A stretch of DNA of 64,000 nt from Deltaproteobacteria bacterium (GTDB lineage Bacteria > Myxococcota_A > Polyangia > GCA-2747355 > JADLHG01). The stretch lies in NCBI GenBank assembly GCA_020848905.1, contig JADLHG010000083.1, forward strand, positions 1 through 64,000, given 5' to 3'. The notes under the pieces were generated by a model that worked only from the letters and a program-made list of their open reading frames with translations, ran no database searches and was not told the origin of the DNA. This document shows, in pieces, positions 44,344 through 53,302 of this stretch. The position numbers were made by a program, and so were the translations under genes. Positions within the stretch are counted from its first letter, which is position 1; each line of letters begins with the position of its first letter.

Positions 44344-45875
44344 CGAGCGCGACGGTCTGCACGAAAGCCGTGGTCCCGCAGCTCGCGCTGGTGCTTTTTT
44401 CCGTCGCCGCCGGCTGCGCGAACACCTCGAGCGGCGGGGTCGATGCGCGAGGGCCCTCGACCGACGGGGGAGCGCGAGATGCAGTGCCCCTGTTCGATGT
44501 CGCGCGGCGCGACGGGTCTGCGCCCGATGCGGCGGGACCCGCGATTCCCAGCTATCGCGGAGTTTTTGCGCGCGCCGCGAGCGGCCTCTACGCCGCCTTC
44601 CCGTCGAGCGTCGCGGTCGATGGAGTGGGGAATACCTACCTCACGGGTGCCTTCGCGGGCACCGGCACACTCGGCTCGTTCGTGCTGTCGGCTCCCTACG
44701 ATCCGGAGACGCTCTTCGTAGCGAAGCTGGATGCCCAGGGTCGCCCGCTCTGGGTGCGGCAGACCACGGGCGCCCATCGTTCGGCGGGCTCTGCGATTGC
44801 GGTCTCCCCCGACGGCCGCGCGATTTACGTCGCCGGCGGGTTCATCGGGGAGGCCACCCTTGGCGCCTACGCGGTCAAGAGCGTGCCAGCGCCTCCGACT
44901 GTTCCCGACGTGCTTCCGGACGACATGCTGCTCGCAGAGCTATCCCCCGATGGCGAGGTGCGCTGGCTGAAGCGCTTCGGGGGCGACGCCGAGGAGTGGC
45001 CGCATGCGTTGGCCGTCACGCGCGAGGGTGACCTGATCCTCGGCGGCAGCTGTTCCAGCACGGCGCATTTCGACGCCGAGCGGGTCGTCTCCGCCGGTAG
45101 CTCGGATATCTGCGTGGCGCGGCTCTCGCCCACGGGACAGGTCCGCTGGGTTGTGCGAGGCGGCGGACCGAACACCGACCTCCTGACCAGTCTGGCGGTG
45201 GGGCCCAGCGGAGGCGTCTACCTCGGTGGTCAGTTCTACGGCGAGGCGCGCCTGGGCCCGCAGAGCCTGCTGGGTCAAGGGGCCTACGACGGTTTCGTGG
45301 CCAAGCTCTCGCCCGCCGGTGACTTCCTCTGGGCCCGCGGATTCGGTGGCGCCGGCAGCTACGACGAGGCGCGCGCCGTGGCCCTCGACGCGCACGAGGA
45401 GGCGCTGTTCATGACGGGTCGCTTCTCCGAGCAGATGGTGGTCGGGAGCACGCGACTCAAGTGCAGCGGCCTGCAGGACCTCATGCTGGCGCGCTTCTCG
45501 GCCGGAGATGGCCGTCCCGAATGGGCCGTGGCTGTCGGCGGTCCGGCGGCGGACGCAGGAAACGGGCTCGTCGTGGGTGCGAGCGGCGCGCTCTTCGTGA
45601 CCGGGACCTTCGAGGAGATGCTGGTTCATGGGCCGGCCACCCTCAACGCCGTCGGAGCCGAGGATCTGCTCCTCGGCGCATTCACTCTCGACGGCAAGCT
45701 GGCCTGGCTCCGGTCGGCCGGCGGTCTCGGCAACGACGGGGGCTACGCGCTCGCCTCAGGCCCAGGCAAGGCGCTGCATCTGGCAGGGCAGTTCCGCGGC
45801 ACCCTGGTGCTCGACGGAACGACGCTCGTTTCACCGGGGCTCAATTTCTTCGCCTGGAAGCTCCTGCCGGAGTGA
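44340..45875 (+). CDS. SBBP-type beta-propeller lipoprotein
   Basis: 511 residues. The signal ends LALVLFSVAAGC, followed by a Ser/Gly/Asp linker. Repeats of about 50 residues follow the SBBP pattern: GVGNTYLTGAFAG then LFVAKLDAQGRPLWVR; VSPDGRAIYVAGGFIG; TREGDLILGGSC then ICVARLSPTGQVRWV; and later YDGFVAKLSPAGDFLWARG. These form a predicted seven-bladed propeller. The start overlaps the upstream conserved gene. It is one of several propeller lipoproteins in this stretch. Function not known. Confidence 0.82.
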   Translation: MTSATVCTKAVVPQLALVLFSVAAGCANTSSGGVDARGPSTDGGARDAVPLFDVARRDGSAPDAAGPAIPSYRGVFARAASGLYAAFPSSVAVDGVGNTYLTGAFAGTGTLGSFVLSAPYDPETLFVAKLDAQGRPLWVRQTTGAHRSAGSAIAVSPDGRAIYVAGGFIGEATLGAYAVKSVPAPPTVPDVLPDDMLLAELSPDGEVRWLKRFGGDAEEWPHALAVTREGDLILGGSCSSTAHFDAERVVSAGSSDICVARLSPTGQVRWVVRGGGPNTDLLTSLAVGPSGGVYLGGQFYGEARLGPQSLLGQGAYDGFVAKLSPAGDFLWARGFGGAGSYDEARAVALDAHEEALFMTGRFSEQMVVGSTRLKCSGLQDLMLARFSAGDGRPEWAVAVGGPAADAGNGLVVGASGALFVTGTFEEMLVHGPATLNAVGAEDLLLGAFTLDGKLAWLRSAGGLGNDGGYALASGPGKALHLAGQFRGTLVLDGTTLVSPGLNFFAWKLLPE

Positions 45876-45906
45876 CTCCGATCGGCCGGCGAGCTAGCGA
45901 CACCCC

Positions 45907-46302
45907 CTAGCCCCCTGTCCCGAGCAGTGGCGCCAGGACCGCCCGGTCGAAGTAGACCTCGTTGCGCGCGAGCTCGTCGCCACGCAGCACGGCCAGGTCC
46001 ATGCCGTCGGCCTCGATCACCTGCTCGCCGCCGGGCCGGCGGAAGGTCGCGCGCCAGAGAAAGGCCACTCCCTCCGTCTCCCCGAGCGCGAAGACCTCGC
46101 GCCGGGCCCAGGTCATCTGCCAGGCCGCGAAGAGCTTCCGCAGATAGCGCCGCAGGGCGTCTCGCCCCTCAACGTGACCGCGGGTGTTCGGGTCGCGATA
46201 GCGCACGTCCTCCGTGTAGCAGGCCACGACCCGCTCGACGTCCTGCGAGTTCCAGGCGTCGAGAAAGCGCTCGATCACTGCTTCCAGGCTCTGCCTCTTC
46301 AT
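45907..46302 (-). CDS. SnoaL-like / NTF2-fold protein
   Basis: 131 residues. The pattern LEAVIERFLDAWNSQDVERVVACYTEDVRYRDP is characteristic of the NTF2-like SnoaL fold, with GREALRRYLRKLFAAW-type helices and a beta-sheet end (ADGMDLAVLRGDELARNEVYFD). Members of this fold include ketosteroid isomerases and polyketide cyclases as well as many non-enzymatic binders. The gene is followed 76 bp upstream by the BNR lipoprotein gene on the same strand. The substrate is not evident. Confidence 0.85.
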   Translation of the reverse strand: MKRQSLEAVIERFLDAWNSQDVERVVACYTEDVRYRDPNTRGHVEGRDALRRYLRKLFAAWQMTWARREVFALGETEGVAFLWRATFRRPGGEQVIEADGMDLAVLRGDELARNEVYFDRAVLAPLLGTGG

Positions 46303-46378
46303 CGTCCTCCTCCTGCTTCTTGAGCTCGCGAGTCTCGGCCAGCTCCTGGCGGAGCTCTAACCTCCGGGCCGTCGCGGC

Positions 46379-47332
46379 TCAGCGATCGTAGCCGCTGCCC
46401 CGCTCGCCGATGCGCCTCCACTCCGACCCGGCGCCGGACAGGTAGATATCGAGGGTGGTGGTGGCGAGCGCCGTGACTCCCGTGGGGCTGACCGCGATGT
46501 ACGACAGCGCCGCGCCCGCGAGCGTCGGAGAGGCCACGGGCTTCGCCGCCTTGCTCGCGAGGTCGAGTTCGCGGAGCTCGGTGGCCCCGAAGAGGAGCGT
46601 CTTGCCCCCCGGAGGAAAGTGTGCGGCCGTGACCTGGATGCCGCCGTCGACCCGGGTGAAGTCGTCGCCACTGTTCGACGAGAGGAAGAGCCCGCCGCGC
46701 GTGACGGCGGCCACCATCGCCGGGTCGCTCGGGTGCACGGCGAGCTGCAGCGGTTGCGCGCCGGAGAGGCCTCGGGCGGCGCAGGGCGAGAAGCTCTTCC
46801 CGTCGTCCGCGCTCGTGTGGGGTCCCACGGCGAGCGTCCCGGCGGCCGCGGGATTGAAGACGTAGATCGCGTGGCTGTCGTAGCCTACGGCCATCACGTG
46901 GAAGTCGATCTGCCCGCTGAAGGCCAGCCGCGTGAGTGTCTTGCCGCCGTCAGTGCTCTTCACCACGCCGAACGGGTTCGGCTCGGAGGAGGCGGGGTCG
47001 GGATGCCCGCTGCTGTAAAACCCTTCGCGCGTGGCGGAGTAGCCCATGTAGTCGTGCCGGGGCAGGTTCGGGCTGCTCCAGTGTCCGGCGGCGAAGGTGC
47101 GGAAACCATCGTGCGCGGGCAGGAAGAGGGTCCCGTTCGCCGCGAAGCCGAGCCCGTGCGCGTGACTGAAGGTGACGACGGCGCCCGGAGCCGCGTCCGA
47201 GGTGTGGACCGGTCCATCGTGGCTGTGCTGGTGCCCGCCGCCGTCGGGTGGGTTCGTCGTCGACGAGCTCGCGCTGCACGCGCAGAGGGCGAGCCCCAGG
47301 ATCGTGAGACCTCGTGAGCGGTACCTGGTCAT
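46379..47332 (-). CDS. F510_1955-like BNR-repeat lipoprotein
   Basis: 317 residues. The signal ends LGLALCAC (lipobox), followed by a short Asn/Pro/Gly/His linker (GGGHQHSHDGP). The domain begins HAHGLGFAANGTLFLPAHDG, continues with STREG-like and VKSTDGGKTL Asp-box motifs, and contains LAVHPSDPAMVAAVTRGGLFLSS and a further SGDDF box. This matches the F510_1955 family, which is related to BNR/sialidase propellers. The short His-rich linker might bind metal. The stop lies 76 bp from the SnoaL-like gene. Function unknown. Confidence 0.78.
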   Translation of the reverse strand: MTRYRSRGLTILGLALCACSASSSTTNPPDGGGHQHSHDGPVHTSDAAPGAVVTFSHAHGLGFAANGTLFLPAHDGFRTFAAGHWSSPNLPRHDYMGYSATREGFYSSGHPDPASSEPNPFGVVKSTDGGKTLTRLAFSGQIDFHVMAVGYDSHAIYVFNPAAAGTLAVGPHTSADDGKSFSPCAARGLSGAQPLQLAVHPSDPAMVAAVTRGGLFLSSNSGDDFTRVDGGIQVTAAHFPPGGKTLLFGATELRELDLASKAAKPVASPTLAGAALSYIAVSPTGVTALATTTLDIYLSGAGSEWRRIGERGSGYDR

Positions 47333-48438
47333 GCGTTCTCTCCGGTGGTTCCCGAGGACCTTCCCTTGCGCCCCCCTCGGGAAAGGGGCCCGGGCGTGGT
47401 GGCGATGAGCCGCGTCGCGAGGTCGAGGCCGCGCTCCACCAGCTCGCGCGCGGCCTGGGTCAGCTCCTCGCTCCGCTTCACGACCTCCACGTTACGCTCC
47501 ATGTCCTCGGCGCTCCAGCCCCGTGAGTGCGCGATGTACGGGAACTGCGGGAACTGGCAGCCCAGCTCGCCGAAGAACCCCAGCAGCTGGCCCGCCACGG
47601 CCTGCACGTTGTCCTGACCGCCGGTGATGATCGCGCCCACCACCTTGTTCTGGAGCAGGACCTTGCCCGCGATGGTCGTCTGGTTCTGGATGCAGTTCAT
47701 GCGCTCCACCATCTTGAAGTAGAGGCTGCTCGGCGCGCCCCACCGGATGGGCGTGGCGACGACGAAGACATCCGCCCAGTGCACCAGCGCCTCGTACACC
47801 TGGTCGAGCTGATCCGCGGGATCCATCTGGGTGATCGAGCAGGGCCAGGTGCAGGCGCGCGCCGCCTTGGAGTAGAACCCCTCGCAGTGGCGGAAGGAGA
47901 GCTCGCGCAGGCGGAGGAGCCGCGTCTCGTGGCCGCGTGAGGCCGCGTGAGCGACGGCCGCCTCGAGCAGCGCGTCCGAGGTGGAGTACCTCGGGTGGTC
48001 GGCCTGCATGGCCGTGGTCGAGATGCCGACCACCCGGGGCGGGCCCGGCTGGCGCGCGACGGGACGCGCGAGCGGGTGCGGTGCGTGCGGCTTCCGCGCG
48101 CGCTTCGTGTGGGGCCGCGCGCTGACCTCGACCCGTCCCTCGCGGACCCGCACCCGATAGGCCGGCACGACGTCCTCCTCGAAGCCGCGCTCGCCCTGTC
48201 CCTCGAGGCGGTGAAACTTCCACTGGTGCCAGGGACAGACGACGTAGTTCTCGTCGAGCGTCCCCTTGCCGAGGGGGCCCCCCGCGTGGTTGCAGGTGCC
48301 GTGGATGGCCCCGAAGGTGCCGTCCCGGTAGCTCAGGGCCACGCGGGTCCCGCCCACCAGGATCTGCTGCAGCGCGCTCTGCGAGAGCGCCTCGACCGAG
48401 CCGACGTCCTGCCACTCCTCCTGCTCCCGCGCGGTCAT
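47329..48438 (-). CDS. Rieske [2Fe-2S] protein fused to a NADPH-dependent FMN reductase / flavodoxin-like domain
   Basis: 369 residues. Residues 10-105 are a Rieske domain with CNH (Cys49, His51) and CPWH (Cys68, His71). After a Pro/Arg/His-rich linker, residues from about 135 form an FMN_red/flavodoxin-like domain (VVGISTTAMQADHPRYST, DVFVVATPIRWGAPSSLYFKMVERM, VGAIITGGQDNVQAV). The ferredoxin-like Rieske unit could pass electrons to FMN within one chain. Arene dioxygenases use separate proteins for this, so the fusion is uncommon. It is soluble with no signal peptide. The stop overlaps the BNR lipoprotein start by 4 bases. Confidence 0.85.
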   Translation of the reverse strand: MTAREQEEWQDVGSVEALSQSALQQILVGGTRVALSYRDGTFGAIHGTCNHAGGPLGKGTLDENYVVCPWHQWKFHRLEGQGERGFEEDVVPAYRVRVREGRVEVSARPHTKRARKPHAPHPLARPVARQPGPPRVVGISTTAMQADHPRYSTSDALLEAAVAHAASRGHETRLLRLRELSFRHCEGFYSKAARACTWPCSITQMDPADQLDQVYEALVHWADVFVVATPIRWGAPSSLYFKMVERMNCIQNQTTIAGKVLLQNKVVGAIITGGQDNVQAVAGQLLGFFGELGCQFPQFPYIAHSRGWSAEDMERNVEVVKRSEELTQAARELVERGLDLATRLIATTPGPLSRGGRKGRSSGTTGENA

Positions 48439-48459
48439 CGAGCCTCCTGCCGTCCCGCC

Positions 48460-48654
48460 CTACGGCGGCGTGTCGCACGTGATCTCCACGCCGTAGTTTG
48501 CTACCTCGCGGCAATTCGCGCGGCAGGCTTCATCGGTGGTCTGCGAGCCGGGCCCCGCCTTGTTGTAGCTCGTGTACGCGGCCACCTTGCAGCGCGCGTC
48601 GCGGTCCTCCTTGGTCGTCTTGGCGAAGGCGGTCAGTCGAGGTGGGGGTTCCCG
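48460..48654 (-). pseudogene. Possible remnant of a Cys-containing protein
   Basis: A short frame with protein-like composition (TKEDRDARCKVAAYTSYNK, TDEACRANCREVANYGVEITC) ends with TAG just upstream of the Rieske fusion gene. It has five Cys near the end but no usable start codon, because the frame runs back into the beta-helix gene region. It may be the tail of a lost Cys-rich surface gene. Weak call. Confidence 0.25.
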
Positions 48655-48677
48655 TTCGCGGCGAGCCCTCCCTGAGG

Positions 48678-50153
48678 CTACTGCTTCTCCAGCGCCCCCA
48701 GATCCGGCGCGGCCCCCTTCTGAAAGCCCGACGTGACCGAGAGCGTTTGCCCGCCGAAGGAGAAGGACGACTTGCCCGCATCGATCGCCGGGCTCGCGGC
48801 CCCGAGGGTGAAGTCGGCGCCGAGCAGCGGGTCTCTGCCCACGAGGTTCTTTGTGGGGTCCAGCGTGGACTGCTCCTGATCCTTGGCGTTGCCGAAGAAG
48901 AGGTTGCTCACCACCTGCGAGGTTCCGGCCACCTTCCACAGCGCGCGCGTCTTGATGCCCTTGAAGAGGTTGTTTCCCACCAGCGCATTGGCCCCCCCGG
49001 AGATGCCCGCGCCGCACTCGATGAAGCTGTTGTTCAGCACCACGATCTCTTCCTTGATCGGCTCGCCGAGGTAGCTCTGGCTGCTGTCCGACTGGTGGTT
49101 CATGCCCACGCCGGCGGTCCCGGTCCGGAGCAGCACGTTGCGTTCGATGCGGATCTTTCGCAGCTTGGGGTCGGCGCCGTAGCCGTCCATGAACTGGATC
49201 GCGTCCTGCTTCGGGTCCTTGATCACGTTGCCGCGGATGATCACCGTCTGCAGCTTCGTGATGCCAGGATGGAAGCGCATCTCGATGCCGTCCTGCGCGG
49301 CCGTGTCGAGCGTGTTGTTCTCGATCGTCACGTCGAACATCCCGTCGATGTCGATGTTGTCGTCGCCGCCGTTGCTCTTGATGTAGTTGCCGTGGATGAC
49401 GACCGGCCCCGCTTGCCCGTCCAGCGCGACGACGTCGTTGGCGGCGATCAGGCGGTTGAACAGGATCTGCGTGCCTGCCGCCCGGGGCTGGATCGTGTCC
49501 TTGCCGTTCGGCTCGAGCACCGTTACTCCGAGGAGCCTGCCGCCGTCGGCGGTCTTCGCGGCGAAGACCACCTTGCCGGTCAGCTTAACCGCCTCGACGT
49601 CGGCCGCGTTCTTGGTCGAGCAATAGCTGGAGGTGAGGGTGATGCGCTTCTTGGCGATGGTCAGGGTGCCGATCGCGTACGCGCCCGGCTCCACCAGGAT
49701 GGTGTCGCCCTCCTTGGCTGCCGTCAGCGCTGCCCCGATGGTCTTGTGCACGGAGGGCACCTTGAGCAGGGTTCCGCTGCCGCACGAGGTATCGACGGGG
49801 CTCGGTCCGACGGGGCCGGGCCCGCCGCTGTCTCTCTGGGTCGCGCCGCTGTCCTTCTGGGTCGCGCCACCGTCTTTCCGGGTCCCGCCGGTAGGCCCGT
49901 CCCCGGCGAGGCCCGCGTCTCCCGGGCTGCCGCTTCCCGCCTCTGCCGGGCTGCCGCTTCCCGCGTCTCCCGGGCTGCCGCCCCCCGCGTCGCCTCGCGC
50001 GGCAAGACCCGCGTCGTCGAGCGCCGCGCCGCTGGCGTCCGAGGTCGCACCATCGCCGCCGCCCGTGGCGGGCGAGCCGCAGGAGCTTGCGAGTAGTGCC
50101 AGGCCAAGACAGGCCGAGCAGGTGATGGCTTGCAGCACGCGACGTGTTGGCAC
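48678..50153 (-). CDS. Right-handed parallel beta-helix lipoprotein
   Basis: 491 residues. Lipobox LALLASSC, then a Gly/Ser/Asp/Ala linker with repeated GSGSP and KDSGATQ units. The main domain is a pectate-lyase-like beta-helix: VHKTIGAALTAAKEGDTILVEPG, then coils VVIHGNYIKSNGGDDNIDI, DVTIENNTLDTAAQDGIEM, VIIRGNVIKDPKQDAIQF, IRIERNVLL. The Asn/Gly ladder is typical of polysaccharide-binding or lyase proteins. A conserved catalytic set is not visible. The last gene of a lipoprotein-rich stretch. Confidence 0.82.
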   Translation of the reverse strand: MPTRRVLQAITCSACLGLALLASSCGSPATGGGDGATSDASGAALDDAGLAARGDAGGGSPGDAGSGSPAEAGSGSPGDAGLAGDGPTGGTRKDGGATQKDSGATQRDSGGPGPVGPSPVDTSCGSGTLLKVPSVHKTIGAALTAAKEGDTILVEPGAYAIGTLTIAKKRITLTSSYCSTKNAADVEAVKLTGKVVFAAKTADGGRLLGVTVLEPNGKDTIQPRAAGTQILFNRLIAANDVVALDGQAGPVVIHGNYIKSNGGDDNIDIDGMFDVTIENNTLDTAAQDGIEMRFHPGITKLQTVIIRGNVIKDPKQDAIQFMDGYGADPKLRKIRIERNVLLRTGTAGVGMNHQSDSSQSYLGEPIKEEIVVLNNSFIECGAGISGGANALVGNNLFKGIKTRALWKVAGTSQVVSNLFFGNAKDQEQSTLDPTKNLVGRDPLLGADFTLGAASPAIDAGKSSFSFGGQTLSVTSGFQKGAAPDLGALEKQ

Positions 50154-50327
50154 GAGGTGGCTCCTTTGAGGCGGGCCCTGGCGCGGGAGGTCAGCGCCTG
50201 ACGCGTTGCGTCTCCCGGGGAAGGCCAGCGATGGGGGTCGACGTGGATGCTTTCACGTTGCGTGCCGGGCGGGGTGCCGGCGCCTTTCGGCTGCCACGGC
50301 GTGGCCTGGACCTCCCGTGGTCATGGT

Positions 50328-51284
50328 GTGCGGTGGGGGCCAAGGCCTCGCGGACGCCGCTTCGGTGTTACGGTTCGCGCGGAGACCACGGAGACGACGC
50401 CGGTGCTGGAGCCCGCCCGTTCATCCCGCCGACCCTGGAGCGGCGCCGCGTTGATGGCCGCGGCGTGCGTGGCCTTCGCTGCGATGGGGGCCTTCGTCAA
50501 GGCGCTCGGGCTGCGCATCCCCTACGAGGAGGCGGTCTTCTTCCGGAGCCTCCTCGGGCTGCCGCTCCTCGCGGGACTCCTGGTGCGTCGCCGGGTCTCG
50601 CTTCGCCCCCGGCGCCCTTCGCTGATGGTGCTGCGCAGCTTCTACGGGCTCTCCGCCATGCTCTGCACCTTCTACGCCCTGCAGCGGGGCAAGCTCGCGG
50701 AGGTGACGGTGGTTTCCCTGACCCAGCCGATCCTCGTCGCGGTGCTGGCGCGCCTCTGGCTCAAGGAGCGGACCGCGAAGAGCGCCGCGCTGGCGATGCT
50801 CGTCGGGGGGGTCGGGGTGATTCTCGTGGCCAAGCCGAGCGCGCAGCTCGTGAGTCCCGCCGTGCTCGCCGCGCTCCTCGCCACGCTGCTCAGCGCCCTC
50901 GCGCACATCACCGTCCGGCGCCTCTCCAGCTCCGATTCGCCGGAGCTGATCGTGACCTTCTTCTCGCTCGCCGGGGTCCTCGTGGGGGGGCTGCTCGCGC
51001 TGCCACGCTTCGTGCGGCCGAGCCCGCTCGACCTGGGGCTCCTCACGGGCGCGGGCCTCTCGGCCACCTTGGGGCAGATCCTCATGACCACCGCCTACGC
51101 GCGCGAGGAGGCTCCCGTGGTGGCCACGGTGGGGAGCGTGCAGCTGGCCGTGGCGCTGGTGCTCGGCTGGGCCCTGTGGGGGGAGCTACCCGACCTGCTC
51201 TCCTGGCTCGGGAGCGCGCTCATCGTCGGGTCGAGCCTGCTGCTCGGGATGAGCCGCCGGGCGAGCGTCGACCAACACTCGTAG
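50328..51284 (+). CDS. DMT-superfamily (EamA) transporter
   Basis: About 318 residues from GTG 50328; upstream codons look non-coding and ATG 50453 would cut into the first helix. Ten hydrophobic segments in two EamA-type halves are seen, including AALMAAACVAFAAMGAFVKALG, LPLLAGLLV, VVSLTQPILVAVLARLWLKE, LTGAGLSATLGQILMTTAY and VGSVQLAVALVLGWALWGE. The inverted duplication and the EER/PILVA loop fit. It likely exports or imports a small metabolite; the substrate is unknown. No operon partner. Confidence 0.82.
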   Translation: MRWGPRPRGRRFGVTVRAETTETTPVLEPARSSRRPWSGAALMAAACVAFAAMGAFVKALGLRIPYEEAVFFRSLLGLPLLAGLLVRRRVSLRPRRPSLMVLRSFYGLSAMLCTFYALQRGKLAEVTVVSLTQPILVAVLARLWLKERTAKSAALAMLVGGVGVILVAKPSAQLVSPAVLAALLATLLSALAHITVRRLSSSDSPELIVTFFSLAGVLVGGLLALPRFVRPSPLDLGLLTGAGLSATLGQILMTTAYAREEAPVVATVGSVQLAVALVLGWALWGELPDLLSWLGSALIVGSSLLLGMSRRASVDQHS

Positions 51285-51430
51285 AACACCGCTACAGCTC
51301 CCGGGCGGCCCGGTGCGCTTCCGCACCGCCGGGACGGGTGTTCGACCTTCGCGCGTGTCAGATTCTGAGCGGGCGAAGCGTCCTCTCGTGCGCTGGGACG
51401 CGGCCCCGTGGGTGAGCAGGTGGAGCACGC

Positions 51431-53263
51431 ATGACGCACTACGGGCTCAAAGGCGCGTTGATCGAGGCCTCGCGACTCGCGCTCCTCGGGAAGCGGACGA
51501 GCTCCTGGGTGCACGAGCTCGCGGCGCTCGGGGAGGCGGGCCGTCCGTCGCTGGCGGAGCTGGCCGGTCGGCTTCCCCTGCGGAGCGAGGGGGGCAGGCC
51601 GATCCTCGACTGGCTCGCGGCGCAGGAGGTCGAGGAGCTCCACCCGGAGGGCGAGCTCACCGGGCGACGTGGCTTCGCGTCGCTTGAAGCCGCCGCGGGC
51701 GCGACGCTGCCCGAGTCGGCGGAGGGCGCGACGTTGCCGGTGCGGTTTGCCGCGGGCGTGGCCGACGTGCCGTTCGCGCGGCTGCGCTTCGTGAGGGCGC
51801 GGCCGGCGCTCGATCTGCAGCGCTGGCGCGTCGAGCAGCCCGCCTTCGCGCTGCGCCTCGGGGCCTTCGGGACGGTGCTCGCGCTCGCGCCGGATCTCGA
51901 GCTCACCGGTCGCGAGCACGCGCGCCTGCTCTGCCGCGCGGTCGCGCTGGCCGAGCTCGGCTTCCCCGAGGCGGGCCTCGAGGAGCTGCGCGGGATCGAG
52001 CATGCGGGCGCGGTCCGGGCCTTCGGTCTGGACGGCCTCTCGCTGCGCATGGAGGTGCGGCGTCTGGCGGGGGACCCCGAGGCGGCCCTGGAGCTCGCCG
52101 GGAAGGAGGCCGCGGGCCTGCTCGCCTCGGCCTCGGTGCCCGAGCGAGGTCGCTACCTCGTGCGGCTCGCGCTCGCGGAGCTCGAGAGTCCTGCCCCCGA
52201 GTTGCCGCGGCTGCACGCGCTGCTCGACGACGCCGACCTGCGTCTGCGCGGCTCCACGCCGTCGGATTTGGCCCTCGTTCAGCTCGCTCTCGCGCGGCTC
52301 GCGCTCCTCGCGCGGCGACCGGAGCTGGCGGCGGCTCGGGCGACGGAGGGGCTGCGTGTCCTGCGCGGCGGCACGGCCCTGCACCTCGCGGGTCGGCTCT
52401 TCTCCCGGCTCGCCGCGGCGACGGACGGCGGTCCGGGTCATCCGGTGAAGGTCGCCACGTTGGCCGCGGCTGCCTGCTGCGCGCGCCACGCGGGCTGCGC
52501 CGGTGATCTGCTGGCGGCCCTGGCCGAGCTTTGCCGCCTCGAGACCGACCCGGTCCGTCGCGCGAGCTGCGAGGCCGAGGCTGCCCTCCTCGCGCAGCAC
52601 CTGGATCGGCCCATCCCCGGCCGCCTGGCCCCGCTTCTCGTCGAGCTCGGGCGCATCCCCCCCGCGTCGCTCGGCCTGCTCGCGCGGGCGCCGGCGCGTT
52701 CGGCTGCGGGAGGGGCTGCGGGAGGGGCTGCGGGAGGGGCTGCGGGAGCGGCTGCGGGTTCGGGCGCGGGAGGGGCTGCGGGAGGGGCTGCGGGTTCGGG
52801 CGCGGGTTCGGGTTCTGCTTCTGGGGCGGCGTCTCTCCTCGACCGCTTCGACGACGAGCTCGTGGCTGCGCCCGGAGTCTCGCTGGTCCAGGCCCGCGAG
52901 TGGGCCGGCTGGGGTGCGCGTCTGGCGCGGAGGGTGCTTTCGGAGCCCGCTGCGGGACTCGCGCGCCTCCCCTTGCCGACGCACGCGACGCTCGAGGCGG
53001 CCGAGGCCTGGTTCTGGCGCAGCCGCGCTGCGAGCTCCGCCGAGGGCGCCCTCCTCGCGCGCTACCACCAGCGACTGGCCGAGCTCCATCCTGGCTGCCT
53101 TGCCGGCCTCGCCCGGCACCTCGAGCAGCGCTTCCGCCTCGCCGCGCGCGGCACCCTCGATCGCGCCGCGCTCCAGCAGGCGAGCGACCTCGTCCGTCCC
53201 GCGCTCCTCCTCGGCTTCGACCTCGAGCTCGCGCTCTTGACGTCGCTGCCGCCGAGGCGGTAG
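51431..53263 (+). CDS. Helical-repeat protein with in-frame 12-bp tandem repeat
   Basis: 610 residues, no signal peptide. Many Ala/Leu/Glu-rich antiparallel helix pairs (LARLALLARRPELAAARATEGL, LLCRAVALAELGFPEAGLEEL) suggest a TPR-like solenoid. Residues about 425-465 are a low-complexity Gly/Ala/Ser linker coded by the tandem repeat at 52702-52830. The C-terminal 130 residues return to helix pairs. It resembles in overall design the paralogous pair at 54271 and 59118 but lacks their zinc-ribbon tail. Family not recognised. It stands at the left edge of the accessory island. Confidence 0.68.
   Translation: MTHYGLKGALIEASRLALLGKRTSSWVHELAALGEAGRPSLAELAGRLPLRSEGGRPILDWLAAQEVEELHPEGELTGRRGFASLEAAAGATLPESAEGATLPVRFAAGVADVPFARLRFVRARPALDLQRWRVEQPAFALRLGAFGTVLALAPDLELTGREHARLLCRAVALAELGFPEAGLEELRGIEHAGAVRAFGLDGLSLRMEVRRLAGDPEAALELAGKEAAGLLASASVPERGRYLVRLALAELESPAPELPRLHALLDDADLRLRGSTPSDLALVQLALARLALLARRPELAAARATEGLRVLRGGTALHLAGRLFSRLAAATDGGPGHPVKVATLAAAACCARHAGCAGDLLAALAELCRLETDPVRRASCEAEAALLAQHLDRPIPGRLAPLLVELGRIPPASLGLLARAPARSAAGGAAGGAAGGAAGAAAGSGAGGAAGGAAGSGAGSGSASGAASLLDRFDDELVAAPGVSLVQAREWAGWGARLARRVLSEPAAGLARLPLPTHATLEAAEAWFWRSRAASSAEGALLARYHQRLAELHPGCLAGLARHLEQRFRLAARGTLDRAALQQASDLVRPALLLGFDLELALLTSLPPRR
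52702..52830 (+). repeat. In-frame tandem repeat (GGCTGCGGGAGG units)
   Basis: About ten 12-bp units of GGCTGCGGGAGG with GGTTCGGGCGCG variants form an in-frame coding tract that specifies Ala-Ala-Gly-Gly / Gly-Ser-Gly-Ala blocks between two helical halves of the 51431-53263 protein. Slippage by whole units would change linker length without breaking the frame. Confidence 0.9.
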
Positions 53264-53302
53264 TTCGCGGCCGGCGACCGCGCTCTTGCCGAGGGCACGC
53301 GC

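Noticed and set aside
51095-53119. Arg-rich minus-strand frame opposite the helical-repeat gene
   Set aside because: Composition follows from the tandem repeat and GC bias, with long runs of RSPSRSRTR-like residues and no motifs.
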